Below, one piece after another: positions 10,307-24,064 of a stretch of DNA of 64,000 nucleotides. Under the pieces are notes generated by a model. That model worked only from the letters and a program-made list of their open reading frames with translations. It did not search any database and had not been told where the DNA came from. The translations under genes were made by a program, and so were the position numbers. How positions within the stretch are numbered: position 1 is the first letter of the stretch; each line of letters opens with the position of its first letter. The DNA is from Metopolophium dirhodum (Eukaryota > Arthropoda > Insecta > Hemiptera > Aphididae), in assembly GCF_019925205.1 (NCBI RefSeq), contig NC_083560.1, forward strand, positions 151,486,565-151,550,564, given 5' to 3'.

Positions 10307-13300
10307 AGGAATTATGACAAAAAAATGTTGATAATTAATTAAAAATCGTTTTGTGAAGTATACAAAGGCGGTTCTTCCAAGCCAATTGATATACAGCTGT
10401 CAACCTGATATTTCTAAAAACGCAGACGTCTGTTCTACTGAAACCATATAAGAATAACCTACGATCATGGAGGTTTTAAAGTCGTTTCGTCAAAAAATCG
10501 AAAAATATAAAAAACTATTCAAAAATTTAGTTTTTTTCTTTTCACCCTCGTAAACTGGCAACACCACAACGTCAGAACGCTATATCTGATATTGTAAAAA
10601 AGCTGAACAAATTATCTTTTTCTGAGTGCAAACAGCAGAACTCTACCTAAAATAGCTTAACAGCTAATTAGCGGTTCAATACCAATATTTTAGGAATTAT
10701 GACAAAAAAATGTTGATAATTAATTAAAAATCGTTTTGTGAAGTATACAAAGGCGGTTCTTCCAAGCCAATTGATATACAGCTGTCAACCTGATATTTTT
10801 AAAAACGCAGACGTCTGTTCTACTGAAACCATATAAGAATAACCTACATTCATGGAGGTTTTAAGTCGTTTCGTCAAAAAATCGAAAAATATAAAAACTA
10901 TTCAAAAATTTAGTTTTTTTCTTTTCACCCTCGTAAACTGGCAACACCACAACGTCAGAACGCTATATCTGATATTGTAAAAAAGCTGAACAAATTATCT
11001 TTTTCTGAGTGCAAACAGCAGAACTCTAACTAATATAGCTTAAACGATATTAGCGGTTCAATACCAATGTTTTAGGAATTATGACAACAAAATGTTGATA
11101 ATTAATGAAAAATCGTTTTGTGAAGTATACAAAGGCTGTTCTTCCAAGCCAATTGATATACAGCTGTCAACCTGATATTTCTAAAAACGCAGACGTCTGT
11201 TCTACTGAAACCATATAAGAATAACCTACATTCATGGAGGTTTTAAGTCGTTTCGTCAAAAAATCGAAAAATATAAAAACTATTCAAAAATTTAGTTTTT
11301 TTTCTTTTCGCCCTCGTAAGCTGGCAACACCACAACGTCAGAACGCTATATCTGATATTGTAAAAAAGCTGAACAAATTATCTTTTTCTGAGTGCAAACA
11401 GCAGAACTCTAACTAAAATAGCTTAAACGATATTAGCGGTTCAATACCAATGTTTTAGGAATTATGACAACAAAATGTTGATAATTAATGAAAAATCGTT
11501 TTGTGAAGTATACAAAGGCGGTTCTTCCAAGCCAATTGATATACAGCTGTCAACCTGATATTTTTAAAAACGCAGACGTCTGTTCTACTGAAACCATATA
11601 AGAATAACCTACATTCATGGAGGTTTTAAGTCGTTTCGTCAAAAAATCGAAAAATATAAAAACTATTCAAAAATTTAGTTTTTTTCTTTTCACCCCTCGT
11701 AAACTGGCAACACCACAACGTCAGAACGCTATATCTGATATTGTAAAAAAAGCTGAACAAATTATCTTTTTCTGAGTGCAAACAGCAGAACTCTAACTAA
11801 TATAGCTTAAACGATATTAGCGGTTCAATACCAATGTTTTAGGAATTATGACAACAAAATGTTGATAATTAATGAAAAATCGTTTTGTGAAGTATACAAA
11901 GGCTGTTCTTCCAAGCCAATTGATATACAGCTGTCAACCTGATATTTCTAAAAACGCAGACGTCTGTTCTACTGAAACCATATAAGAATAACCTACATTC
12001 ATGGAGGTTTTAAGTCGTTTCGTCAAAAAATCGAAAAATATAAAAACTATTCAAAAATTTAGTTTTTTTCTTTTCGCCCTCGTAAGCTGGCAACACCACA
12101 ACGTCAGAACGCTATATCTGATATTGTAAAAAAGCTGAACAAATTATCTTTTTCTGAGTGCAAACAGCAGAACTCTAACTAAAATAGCTTAAACGATATT
12201 AGCGGTTCAATACCAATGTTTTAGGAATTATGACAACAAAATGTTGATAATTAATGAAAAAATCGTTTTGTGAAGTATACAAAGGCGGTTCATCCAAGCC
12301 AATTGATATACAGCTGTCAACCTGATATTTCTAAAAACGCAGACGTCTGTTCTACTGAAACCATATAAGAATAACCTACGATCATGGAGGTTTTAAGTCG
12401 TTTCGTCAAAAAATCGAAAAATATAAAAAATTCAAAAATTTAGTTTTTTTCTTTTCACCCTCGTAAACTGGCAACACCACAACGTCAGAACGCTATATCT
12501 GATATTGTAAAAAAGCTGAACAAATTAACTTTCTCTGAGTGCAAACAGCAGAACTCTACCTAAAATAGCTTAAAAGATATTAGCGGTTCAATACCAATGT
12601 TTTAGGAATTATGACAAAAAAATGTTGATAATTAATGAAAAATCGTTTTGTGAAGTATACAAAGGCGGTTCTTCCAAGCCAATTGATATACAGCTGTCAA
12701 CCTGATATTTCTAAAAACGCAGACGTCTGTTCTACTGAAACCATATAAGAATAACCTACGATCATGGAGGTTTTAAGTCGTTTCGTCAAAAAATCGAAAA
12801 ATATAAAAAATTCAAAAATTTAGTTTTTTTCTTTTAACCCTCGTAAACTGGCAACACCACAACGTCAGAACGCTATATCTGATATTGTAAAAAAGCTGAA
12901 CAAATTAACTTTCTCTGAGTGCAAACAGCAGAACTCTACCTAAAATAGCTTAAAAGATATTAGCGGTTCAATACCAATGTTTTAGGAATTATGACAACAA
13001 AATGTTGATAATTGATGAAAAATCGTTTTCTGAAGTATACAAAGGCGGTTCTTCCAAGCCAATTGATATACAGCTGTCAACCTGATATTTCTAAAAACGC
13101 AGACGTCTGATCTTCTGCAACCATATAAGAATAACCTACATTCATGGAGGTTATAAGTCGTTTCGTCAAAAAATCGAAAAATATAAAAAATATTCAAAAA
13201 TTTAGTTTTTTTCTTTTCGCCCTCGTAAGCTGGCAACACCACAACGTCAGAACGCTATATCTGATATTGTAAAAAATCTGAACAAATTATCTTTCTCTGA

Positions 13301-13365
13301 GTGCAAACAGCAGAACTCTACCTAAAATAGCTTAAAAGATATTAGCGCTTCAATACCAATGTTTT
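10307..13365 (+). repeat. 8-monomer HOR unit, copy 2 (~3,059 bp)
   Basis: This repeats the order of 7,253-10,306. The excess length is explained by +1 insertions in or beside short runs: 'ttttaaagtcg' near 10,478, an extra A near 10,508, 'gctaattagcgg' near 10,664, an extra T near 11,300, 'acccctcg' near 11,693, an extra A near 11,750, and 'gaaaaaatcg' near 12,258. The two units otherwise read almost identically, so these insertions look more like consensus error than old divergence. Confidence 0.82.
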
Positions 13366-15657
13366 AGGAATTATGACAAAAAAATGTTGATGATTAATTA
13401 AAAATCGTTTTGTGAAGTATACAAAGGCGGTTCTTCCAAGCCAATTGATATACAGCGGTCAACCCAATATTTCCAAATTTAAAGACGTCTGTTCTACTGA
13501 AACCATATAAGAATCACCTACATTCATGGAGGTTTTAAGTCGTTTCGTCAAATAATCGAAAAATATAAAAACTATTCAAAAATTTAGTTTTTTTCTTTTC
13601 GCCCTCGTAAACTGGCAACACCACAATGTCAGAACGCTATATCTGATATTGTAAAAAAGCTGAACAAATTATCTTTTTCTGAGTGCAAACAGCAGAACTC
13701 TAACTAAAATAGCTTAAACGATATTAGCGGTTCAATACCAATGTTTTTCGAGTTATGACAACAAAATGTTGATAATTAATGAAAAATCGTTTTGTGAAGT
13801 ATACAAAGGCGGTTCTTCCAAGCCAATTGATATACAGCTGTCAACCTGATATTTCTAAAAACGCAGACGTCTGTTCTACTGAAACCATATAAGAATAACC
13901 TACATTCATGGAGGTTTTAAGTCGTTTCGTCAAATTATCGAAAAATATAAAAACTATTCAAAAATTTAGTTTTTTTCTTTTCGCCCTCGTAAACTGGCAA
14001 CACCACAATGTCAGAACGCTATATCTGATATTGTAAAAAAGCTGAACAAATTATCTTTTTCTGAGTGCAAACAGCAGAACTCTAACTAAAATAGCTTAAA
14101 CGATATTAGCGGTTCAATACCAATGTTTTTCGAGTTATGACAACAAAATGTTGATAATTAATGAAAAATCGTTTTGTGAAGTATACAAAGGCGGTTCTTC
14201 CAAGCCAATTGATATACAGCTGTCAACCTGATATTTCTAAAAACGCAGACGTCTGTTCTACTGAAACCATATAAGAATAACCTACATTCATGGAGGTTTT
14301 AAGTCGTTTCGTCAAAAAATCGAAAAATATAAAAACTATTCAAAAATTTAGTTTTTTTCTTTTCGCCCTCGTAAGCTGGCAACACCACAACGTCAGAACG
14401 CTATATCTGATATTGTAAAAAATCTGAACAAATTATCTTTCTCTGAGTGCAAACAGCAGAACTCTACCTAAAATAGCTTAAAAGATATTAGCGCTTCAAT
14501 ACCAATGTTTTAGGAATTATGACAAAAAAATGTTGATGATTAATTAAAAATCGTTTTGTGAAGTATACAAAGGCGGTTCTTCCAAGCCAATTGATATACA
14601 GCGGTCAACCCAATATTTCCAAATTTAAAGACGTCTGTTCTACTGAAACCATATAAGAATCACCTACATTCATGGAGGTTTTAAGTCGTTTCGTCAAATA
14701 ATCGAAAAATATAAAAACTATTCAAAAATTTAGTTTTTTTCTTTTCGCCCTCGTAAACTGGCAACACCACAATGTCAGAACGCTATATCTGATATTGTAA
14801 AAAAGCTGAACAAATTATCTTTTTCTGAGTGCAAACAGCAGAACTCTAACTAAAATAGCTTAAACGATATTAGCGGTTCAATACCAATGTTTTTCGAGTT
14901 ATGACAACAAAATGTTGATAATTAATGAAAAATCGTTTTGTGAAGTATACAAAGGCGGTTCTTCCAAGCCAATTGATATACAGCTGTCAACCTGATATTT
15001 CTAAAAACGCAGACGTCTGTTCTACTGAAACCATATAAGAATAACCTACATTCATGGAGGTTTTAAGTCGTTTCGTCAAATTATCGAAAAATATAAAAAC
15101 TATTCAAAAATTTAGTTTTTTTCTTTTCGCCCTCGTAAACTGGCAACACCACAACGTCAGAACGCTATATCTGATATTGTAAAAAAGCTGAACAAATTAT
15201 CTTTTTCTGAGTGCAAACAGCAGAACTCTAACTAAAATAGCTTAAACGATATTAGCGGTTCAATACCAATGTTTTTCGAGTTATGACAACAAAATGTTGA
15301 TAATTAATGAAAAATCGTTTTGTGAAGTATACAAAGGCGGTTCTTCCAAGCCAATTGATATACAGCTGTCAACCTGATATTTCTAAAAACGCAGACGTCT
15401 GTTCTACTGAAACCATATAAGAATAACCTACATTCATGGAGGTTTTAAGTCGTTTCGTCAAAAAATCGAAAAATATAAAAACTATACAAAAATTTAGTTT
15501 TTTTCTTTTCGCCCTCGTAAACTGGCAACACCACAATGTCAGAACGCTATATCTGATATTGTAAAAAAGCTGAACAAATTATCTTTTTCTGAGTGCAAAC
15601 AGCAGAACTCTAACTAAAATAGCTTAAAAGATATTAGCGGTTCAATACCAATGTTTT
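13366..15657 (+). repeat. 3-monomer block repeated twice
   Basis: A patch-type monomer (patch at 13,456), a 'tcaaattatcg' monomer and a third monomer are followed 1,146 bp later by patch type (14,602), 'tcaaattatcg' and a third monomer. The third members differ: the one near 14,130 has 'aaaaatctgaac' and 'agcgcttcaat', while the one near 15,277 has 'aactatacaaaa'. Confidence 0.75.
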
Positions 15658-17568
15658 AGGAATTATGACAAAAAAATGTTGATAATTAATTAAAAATCGT
15701 TTTGTGAAGTATACAAAGGCGGTTCTTCCAAGCCAATTGATATACAGCTGTCAACCTGATATTTTTAAAAACGCAGACGTCTGTTCTACTGAAATCATAT
15801 AAGAATAACCTACATTCATGGAGGTTTTAAGTCGTTTCGTCAAATAATCGAAAAATATAAAAACTATTCAAAAATTTAGTTTTTTTCTTTTCGCCCTCGT
15901 AAACTGGCAACACCACAATGTCAGAACGCTATATCTGATATTGTAAAAAAGCTGAACAAATTATCTTTTTCTGAGTGCAAACAGCAGAACTCTAACTAAA
16001 ATAGCTTAAACGATATTAGCGGTTCAATACCAATGTTTTTCGAGTTATGACAACAAAATGTTGATAATTAATGAAAAATCGTTTTGTGAAGTATACAAAG
16101 GCGGTTCTTCCAAGCCAATTGATATACAGCTGTCAACCTGATATTTCTAAAAACGCAGACGTCTGTTCTACTGAAACCATATAAGAATAACCTACATTCA
16201 TGGAGGTTTTAAGTCGTTTCGTCAAATTATCGAAAAATATAAAAACTATTCAAAAATTTAGTTTTTTTCTTTTCGCCCTCGTAAACTGGCAACACCACAA
16301 TGTCAGAACGCTATATCTGATATTGTAAAAAAGCTGAACAAATTATCTTTTTCTGAGTGCAAACAGCAGAACTCTAACTAAAATAGCTTAAACGATATTA
16401 GCGGTTCAATACCAATGTTTTTCGAGTTATGACAACAAAATGTTGATAATTAATGAAAAATCGTTTTGTGAAGTATACAAAGGCGGTTCTTCCAAGCCAA
16501 TTGATATACAGCTGTCAACCTGATATTTCTAAAAACGCAGACGTCTGTTCTACTGAAACCATATAAGAATAACCTACATTCATGGAGGTTTTAAGTCGTT
16601 TCGTCAAAAAATCGAAAAATATAAAAACTATTCAAAAATTTAGTTTTTTTCTTTTCACCCTCGTAAACTGGCAACACCACAAACGTCAGAACGCTATATC
16701 TGATATTGTAAAAAAGTTTAACAAATTATCTTTCTCTGAGTGCAAACAGCAGAACTCTACCTAAAATAGCTTAAAAGATATTAGCGGTTCAATACCAATG
16801 TTTTAGGAATTATGACAAAAAAATTTTGATAATTAATTAAAAATCGTTTTGTGAAGTATACAAAGGCGGTTCTTCCAAGCCAATTGATATACAGCTGTCA
16901 ACCTGATATTTCTAAAAACGCAGACGTCTGTTCTACTGAAACCATATAAGAATAACCTACGATCATGGAGGTTTTAAGTCGTTTCGTCAAAAAATCGAAA
17001 AATATAAAAACTATTCAAAAATTTAGTTTATTTCTTTTCGCCCTCGTAAACTGGCAACACCACAACGTCAGAACGCTATATCTGATATTGTAAAAAATCT
17101 GAACAAATTATCTTTCTCTGAGTGCAAACAGCAGAACTCTACCTAAAATAGCTTAAAAGATATTAGCGGTTCAATACCAATGTTTTAGGAATTATGACAA
17201 AAAAATGTTGATAATTAATTAAAAATCGTTTTGTGAAGTATACAAAGGCGGTTCTTCCAAGCCAATTGATATACAGCGGTCAACCCAATATTTCCAAATT
17301 TAAAGACGTCTGTTCTACTGAAACCATATAAGAATCACCTACATTCATGGAGGTTTTAAGTCGTTTCGTCAAAAAATCGAAAAATATAAAAACTATTCAA
17401 AAATTTAGTTTTTTTCTTTTCGCCCTCGTAAACTGGCAACACCACAATGTCAGAACGCTATATCTGATATTGTAAAAAAGCTGAACAAATTATCTTTTTC
17501 TGAGTGCAAACAGCAGAACTCTAACTAAAATAGCTTAAACGATATTAGCGGTTCAATACCAATGTTTT
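15658..17568 (+). repeat. Variable-length HOR family, 5-monomer copy
   Basis: It starts with the 'ctgaaatcat' marker monomer (marker at 15,790). This is followed by a 'tcaaattatcg' monomer, an 'aaaagtttaac' monomer with 'cacaaacgtc', an 'aaattttgat' plus 'cgatcatgg' plus 'agtttattt' monomer, and a patch-type monomer. The same opening order begins the next copies at 17,569, 20,626 and 24,065. Confidence 0.85.
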
Positions 17569-20500
17569 TCGAGTTATGACAACAAAATGTTGATAATTAA
17601 TGAAAAATCGTTTTGTGAAGTATACAAAGGCGGTTCTTCCAAGCCAATTGATATACAGCTGTCAACCTGATATTTTTAAAAACGCAGACGTCTGTTCTAC
17701 TGAAATCATATAAGAATAACCTACATTCATGGAGGTTTTAAGTCGTTTCGTCAAATAATCGAAAAATATAAAAACTATTCAAAAATTTAGTTTTTTTCTT
17801 TTCGCCCTCGTAAACTGGCAACACCACAATGTCAGAACGCTATATCTGATATTGTAAAAAAGCTGAACAAATTATCTTTTTCTGAGTGCAAACAGCAGAA
17901 CTCTAACTAAAATAGCTTAAACGATATTAGCGGTTCAATACCAATGTTTTTCGAGTTATGACAACAAAATGTTGATAATTAATGAAAAATCGTTTTGTGA
18001 AGTATACAAAGGCGGTTCTTCCAAGCCAATTGATATACAGCTGTCAACCTGATATTTCTAAAAACGCAGACGTCTGTTCTACTGAAACCATATAAGAATA
18101 ACCTACATTCATGGAGGTTTTAAGTCGTTTCGTCAAATTATCGAAAAATATAAAAACTATTCAAAAATTTAGTTTTTTTCTTTTCGCCCTCGTAAACTGG
18201 CAACTCACAATGTCAGAACGCTATATCTGATATTGTAAAAAAGCTGAACAAATTATCTTTTTCTGAGTGCAAACAGCAGAACTCTAACTAAAATAGCTTA
18301 AACGATATTAGCGGTTCAATACCAATGTTTTTCGAGTTATGACAACAAAATGTTGATAATTAATGAAAAATCGTTTTGTGAAGTATACAAAGGCGGTTCT
18401 TCCAAGCCAATTGATATACAGCTGTCAACCTGATATTTCTAAAAACGCAGACGTCTGTTCTACTGAAACCATATAAGAATAACCTACATTCATGGAGGTT
18501 TTAAGTCGTTTCGTCAAAAAATCGAAAAATATAAAAACTATTCAAAAATTTAGTTTTTTTCTTTTCACCCTCGTAAACTGGCAACACCACAAACGTCAGA
18601 ACGCTATATCTGATATTGTAAAAAAGTTTAACAAATTATCTTTCTCTGAGTGCAAACAGCAGAACTCTACCTAAAATAGCTTAAAAGATATTAGCGGTTC
18701 AATACCAATGTTTTAGGAATTATGACAAAAAAATTTTGATAATTAATTAAAAATCGTTTTGTGAAGTATACAAAGGCGGTTCTTCCAAGCCAATTGATAT
18801 ACAGCTGTCAACCTGATATTTCTAAAAACGCAGACGTCTGTTCTACTGAAACCATATAAGAATAACCTACGATCATGGAGGTTTTAAGTCGTTTCGTCAA
18901 AAAATCGAAAAATATAAAAACTATTCAAAAATTTAGTTTATTTCTTTTCGCCCTCGTAAACTGGCAACACCACAACGTCAGAACGCTATATCTGATATTG
19001 TAAAAAATCTGAACAAATTATCTTTCTCTGAGTGCAAACAGCAGAACTCTACCTAAAATAGCTTAAAAGATATTAGCGGTTCAATACCAATGTTTTAGGA
19101 ATTATGACAAAAAAATGTTGATAATTAATTAAAAATCGTTTTGTGAAGTATACAAAGGCGGTTCTTCCAAGCCAATTGATATACAGCGGTCAACCCAATA
19201 TTTCCAAATTTAAAGACGTCTGTTCTACTGAAACCATATAAGAATCACCTACATTCATGGAGGTTTTAAGTCGTTTCGTCAAAAAATCGAAAAATATAAA
19301 AACTATTCAAAAATTTAGTTTTTTTTCTTTTCGCCCTCGTAAACTGGCAACACCACAATGTCAGAACGCTATATCTGATATTGTAAAAAAGCTGAACAAA
19401 TTATCTTTTTCTGAGTGCAAACAGCAGAACTCTAACTAAAATAGCTTAAACGATATTAGCGGTTCAATACCAATGTTTTTCGAGTTATGACAACAAAATG
19501 TTGATAATTAATGAAAAATCGTTTTGTGAAGTATACAAAGGCGGTTCTTCCAAGCCAATTGATATACAGCTGTCAACCTGATATTTCTAAAAACGCAGAC
19601 GTCTGTTCTACTGAAACCATATAAGAATAACCTACATTCATGGAGGTTTTAAGTCGTTTCGTCAAAAAATCGAAAAATATAAAAACTATTCAAAAATTTA
19701 GTTTTTTTCTTTTCGCCCTCGTAAACTGGCAACACCACAATGTCAGAACGCTATATCTGATATTGTAAAAAAGCTGAACAAATTATCTTTTTCTGAGTGC
19801 AAACAGCAGAACTCTAACTAAAATAGCTTAAACGATATTAGCGGTTCAATACCAATGTTTTTCGAGTTATGACAACAAAATGTTGATAATTAATGAAAAA
19901 TCGTTTTGTGAAGTATACAAAGGCGGTTCTTCCAAGCCAATTGATATACAGCTGTCAACCTGATATTTCTAAAAACGCAGACGTCTGTTCTACTGAAACC
20001 ATATAAGAATAACCTACATTCATGGAGGTTTTAAGTCGTTTCGTCAAATTATCGAAAAATATAAAAACTATTCAAAAATTTAGTTTTTTTCTTTTCGCCC
20101 TCGTAAACTGGCAACACCACAATGTCAGAACGCTATATCTGATATTGTAAAAAAGCTGAACAAATTATCTTTTTCTGAGTGCAAACAGCAGAACTCTAAC
20201 TAAAATAGCTTAAACGATATTAGCGGTTCAATACCAATGTTTTTCGAGTTATGACAACAAAATGTTGATAATTAATGAAAAATCGTTTTGTGAAGTATAC
20301 AAAGGCGGTTCTTCCAAGCCAATTGATATACAGCTGTCAACCTGATATTTCTAAAAACGCAGACGTCTGTTCTACTGAAACCATATAAGAATAACCTACA
20401 TTCATGGAGGTTTTAAGTCGTTTCGTCAAAAAATCGAAAAATATAAAAACTATTCAAAAATTTAGTTTTTTTCTTTTCGCCCTCGTAAACTGGCAACACC

Positions 20501-20625
20501 ACAATGTCAGAACGCTATATCTGATATTGTAAAAAAGCTGAACAAATTATCTTTTTCTGAGTGCAAACAGCAGAACTCTAACTAAAATAGCTTAAAAGAT
20601 ATTAGCGGTTCAATACCAATGTTTT
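17569..20625 (+). repeat. Variable-length HOR family, 8-monomer copy (3,057 bp)
   Basis: The same five opening monomer types as 15,658-17,568, including the shared 'cacaaacgtc' +1 base (near 18,592), plus three further monomers near 19,482, 19,864 and 20,245. The next 'ctgaaatcat' marker lies 3,057 bp downstream. One private change, 'ggcaactcacaatg' near 18,200 in place of 'ggcaacaccacaatg', removes one base. Confidence 0.85.
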
Positions 20626-23600
20626 AGGAATTATGACAAAAAAATGTTGATAATTAATTAAAAATCGTTTTGTGAAGTATACAAAGGCGGTTCTTCCAAG
20701 CCAATTGATATACAGCTGTCAACCTGATATTTTTAAAAACGCAGACGTCTGTTCTACTGAAATCATATAAGAATAACCTACATTCATGGAGGTTTTAAGT
20801 CGTTTCGTCAAATAATCGAAAAATATAAAAACTATTCAAAAATTTAGTTTTTTTCTTTTCGCCCTCGTAAACTGGCAACACCACAATGTCAGAACGCTAT
20901 ATCTGATATTGTAAAAAAGCTGAACAAATTATCTTTTTCTGAGTGCAAACAGCAGAACTCTAACTAAAATAGCTTAAACGATATTAGCGGTTCAATACCA
21001 ATGTTTTTCGAGTTATGACAACAAAATGTTGATAATTAATGAAAAATCGTTTTGTGAAGTATACAAAGGCGGTTCTTCCAAGCCAATTGATATACAGCTG
21101 TCAACCTGATATTTCTAAAAACGCAGACGTCTGTTCTACTGAAACCATATAAGAATAACCTACATTCATGGAGGTTTTAAGTCGTTTCGTCAAATTATCG
21201 AAAAATATAAAAACTATTCAAAAATTTAGTTTTTTTCTTTTCGCCCTCGTAAACTGGCAACACCACAATGTCAGAACGCTATATCTGATATTGTAAAAAA
21301 GCTGAACAAATTATCTTTTTCTGAGTGCAAACAGCAGAACTCTAACTAAAATAGCTTAAACGATATTAGCGGTTCAATACCAATGTTTTTCGAGTTATGA
21401 CAACAAAATGTTGATAATTAATGAAAAATCGTTTTGTGAAGTATACAAAGGCGGTTTTCCAAGCCAATTGATATACAGCTGTCAACCTGATATTTCTAAA
21501 AACGCAGACGTCTGTTCTACTGAAACCATATAAGAATAACCTACATTCATGGAGGTTTTAAGTCGTTTCGTCAAAAAAATCGAAAAATATAAAAACTATT
21601 CAAAAATTTAGTTTTTTTCTTTTCACCCTCGTAAACTGGCAACACCACAACGTCAGAACGCTATATCTGATATTGTAAAAAAGTTTAACAAATTATCTTT
21701 CTCTGAGTGCAAACAGCAGAACTCTACCTAAAATAGCTTAAAAGATATTAGCGGTTCAATACCAATGTTTTAGGAATTATGACAAAAAAATTTTGATAAT
21801 TAATTAAAAATCGTTTTGTGAAGTATACAAAGGCGGTTCTTCCAAGCCAATTGATATACAGCTGTCAACCTGATATTTCTAAAAACGCAGACGTCTGTTC
21901 TACTGAAACCATATAAGAATAACCTACGATCATGGAGGTTTTAAGTCGTTTCGTCAAAAAATCGAAAAATATAAAAACTATTCAAAAATTTAGTTTATTT
22001 CTTTTCGCCCTCGTAAACTGGCAACACCACAACGTCAGAACGCTATATCTGATATTGTAAAAAATCTGAACAAATTATCTTTCTCTGAGTGCAAACAGCA
22101 GAACTCTACCTAAAATAGCTTAAAAGATATTAGCGGTTCAATACCAATGTTTTAGGAATTATGACAAAAAAATGTTGATAATTAATTAAAAATCGTTTTG
22201 TGAAGTATACAAAGGCGGTTCTTCCAAGCCAATTGATATACAGCGGTCAACCCAATATTTCCAAATTTAAAGACGTCTGTTCTACTGAAACCATATAAGA
22301 ATCACCTACATTCATGGAGGTTTTAAGTCGTTTCGTCAAAAAATCGAAAAATATAAAAAACTATTCAAAAATTTAGTTTTTTTCTTTTCACCCTCGTAAA
22401 CTGGCAACACCACAAAGTCAGAACGCTATATCTGATATTGTAAAAAAGCTGAACAAATTATCATTTTCTGAGTGCAAACAGCAGAACTCTAACTAAAATA
22501 GCTTAAACGATATTAGCGGTTCAATACCAATGTTTTAGGAATTATGACAACAAAATGTCGATAATTAATGAAAAATCGTTTTGTGAAGTATACAAAGGCG
22601 GTTCTTCCAAGCCAATTGATATACAGCGGTCAACCCAATATTTCCAAATTTAAAGACGTCTGTTCTACTGAAACCATATAAGAATCACCTACATTCATGG
22701 AGGTTTTAAGTCGTTTCGTCAAAAAATCGAAAAATATAAAAACTATTCAAAAATTTAGTTTTTTTCTTTTCGCCCTCGTAAACTGGCAACACCACAATGT
22801 CAGAACGCTATATCTGATATTGTAAAAAAGCTGAACAAATTATCTTTTTCTGAGTGCAAACAGCAGAACTCTAACTAAAATAGCTTAAACGATATTAGCG
22901 GTTCAATACCAATGTTTTTCGAGTTATGACAACAAAATGTTGATAATTAATGAAAAATCGTTTTGTGAAGTATACAAAGGCGGTTCTTCCAAGCCAATTG
23001 ATATACAGCTGTCAACCTGATATTTCTAAAAACGCAGACGTCTGTTCTACTGAAACCATATAAGAATAACCTACATTCATGGAGGTTTTAAGTCGTTTCG
23101 TCAAAAAATCGAAAAATATAAAAACTATTCAAAAATTTAGTTTTTTTCTTTTCGCCCTCGTAAACTGGCAACACCACAATGTCAGAACGCTATATCTGAT
23201 ATTGTAAAAAAGCTGAACAAATTATCTTTTTCTGAGTGCAAACAGCAGAACTCTAACTAAAATAGCTTAAACGATATTAGCGGTTCAATACCAATGTTTT
23301 TCGAGTTATGACAACAAAATGTTGATAATTAATGAAAAATCGTTTTGTGAAGTATACAAAGGCGGTTCTTCCAAGCCAATTGATATACAGCTGTCAACCT
23401 GATATTTCTAAAAACGCAGACGTCTGTTCTACTGAAACCATATAAGAATAACCTACATTCATGGAGGTTTTAAGTCGTTTCGTCAAATTATCGAAAAATA
23501 TAAAAACTATTCAAAAATTTAGTTTTTTTCTTTTCGCCCTCGTAAACTGGCAACACCACAATGTCAGAACGCTATATCTGATATTGTAAAAAAGCTGAAC

Positions 23601-24064
23601 AAATTATCTTTTTCTGAGTGCAAACAGCAGAACTCTAACTAAAATAGCTTAAACGATATTAGCGGTTCAATACCAATGTTTTTCGAGTTATGACAACAAA
23701 ATGTTGATAATTAATGAAAAATCGTTTTGTGAAGTATACAAAGGCGGTTCTTCCAAGCCAATTGATATACAGCTGTCAACCTGATATTTCTAAAAACGCA
23801 GACGTCTGTTCTACTGAAACCATATAAGAATAACCTACATTCATGGAGGTTTTAAGTCGTTTCGTCAAAAAATCGAAAAATATAAAAACTATTCAAAAAT
23901 TTAGTTTTTTTCTTTTCGCCCTCGTAAACTGGCAACACCACAATGTCAGAACGCTATATCTGATATTGTAAAAAAGCTGAACAAATTATCTTTTTCTGAG
24001 TGCAAACAGCAGAACTCTAACTAAAATAGCTTAAAAGATATTAGCGGTTCAATACCAATGTTTT
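20626..24064 (+). repeat. Variable-length HOR family, 9-monomer copy (3,439 bp)
   Basis: Same order as the 8-monomer copy with one extra monomer near 22,540 that carries 'aaaatgtcgat' and a divergent patch. Two patch-type monomers therefore sit side by side here (patches at 22,244 and 22,627). Marker-to-marker distance is 3,439 bp, nine monomers. A private 'gcggttttcc' near 21,454 lacks one base. Confidence 0.85.

Noticed and set aside
11234..11416. Plus-strand open frames of about 60 aa beginning MEVLSRFVKKSK (for example 11,234, 16,582, 19,257, 38,341).
   Set aside because: They exist only where a single extra base shifts the frame, often in the noisy zones. A frame that depends on scattered +1 changes is not under selection.
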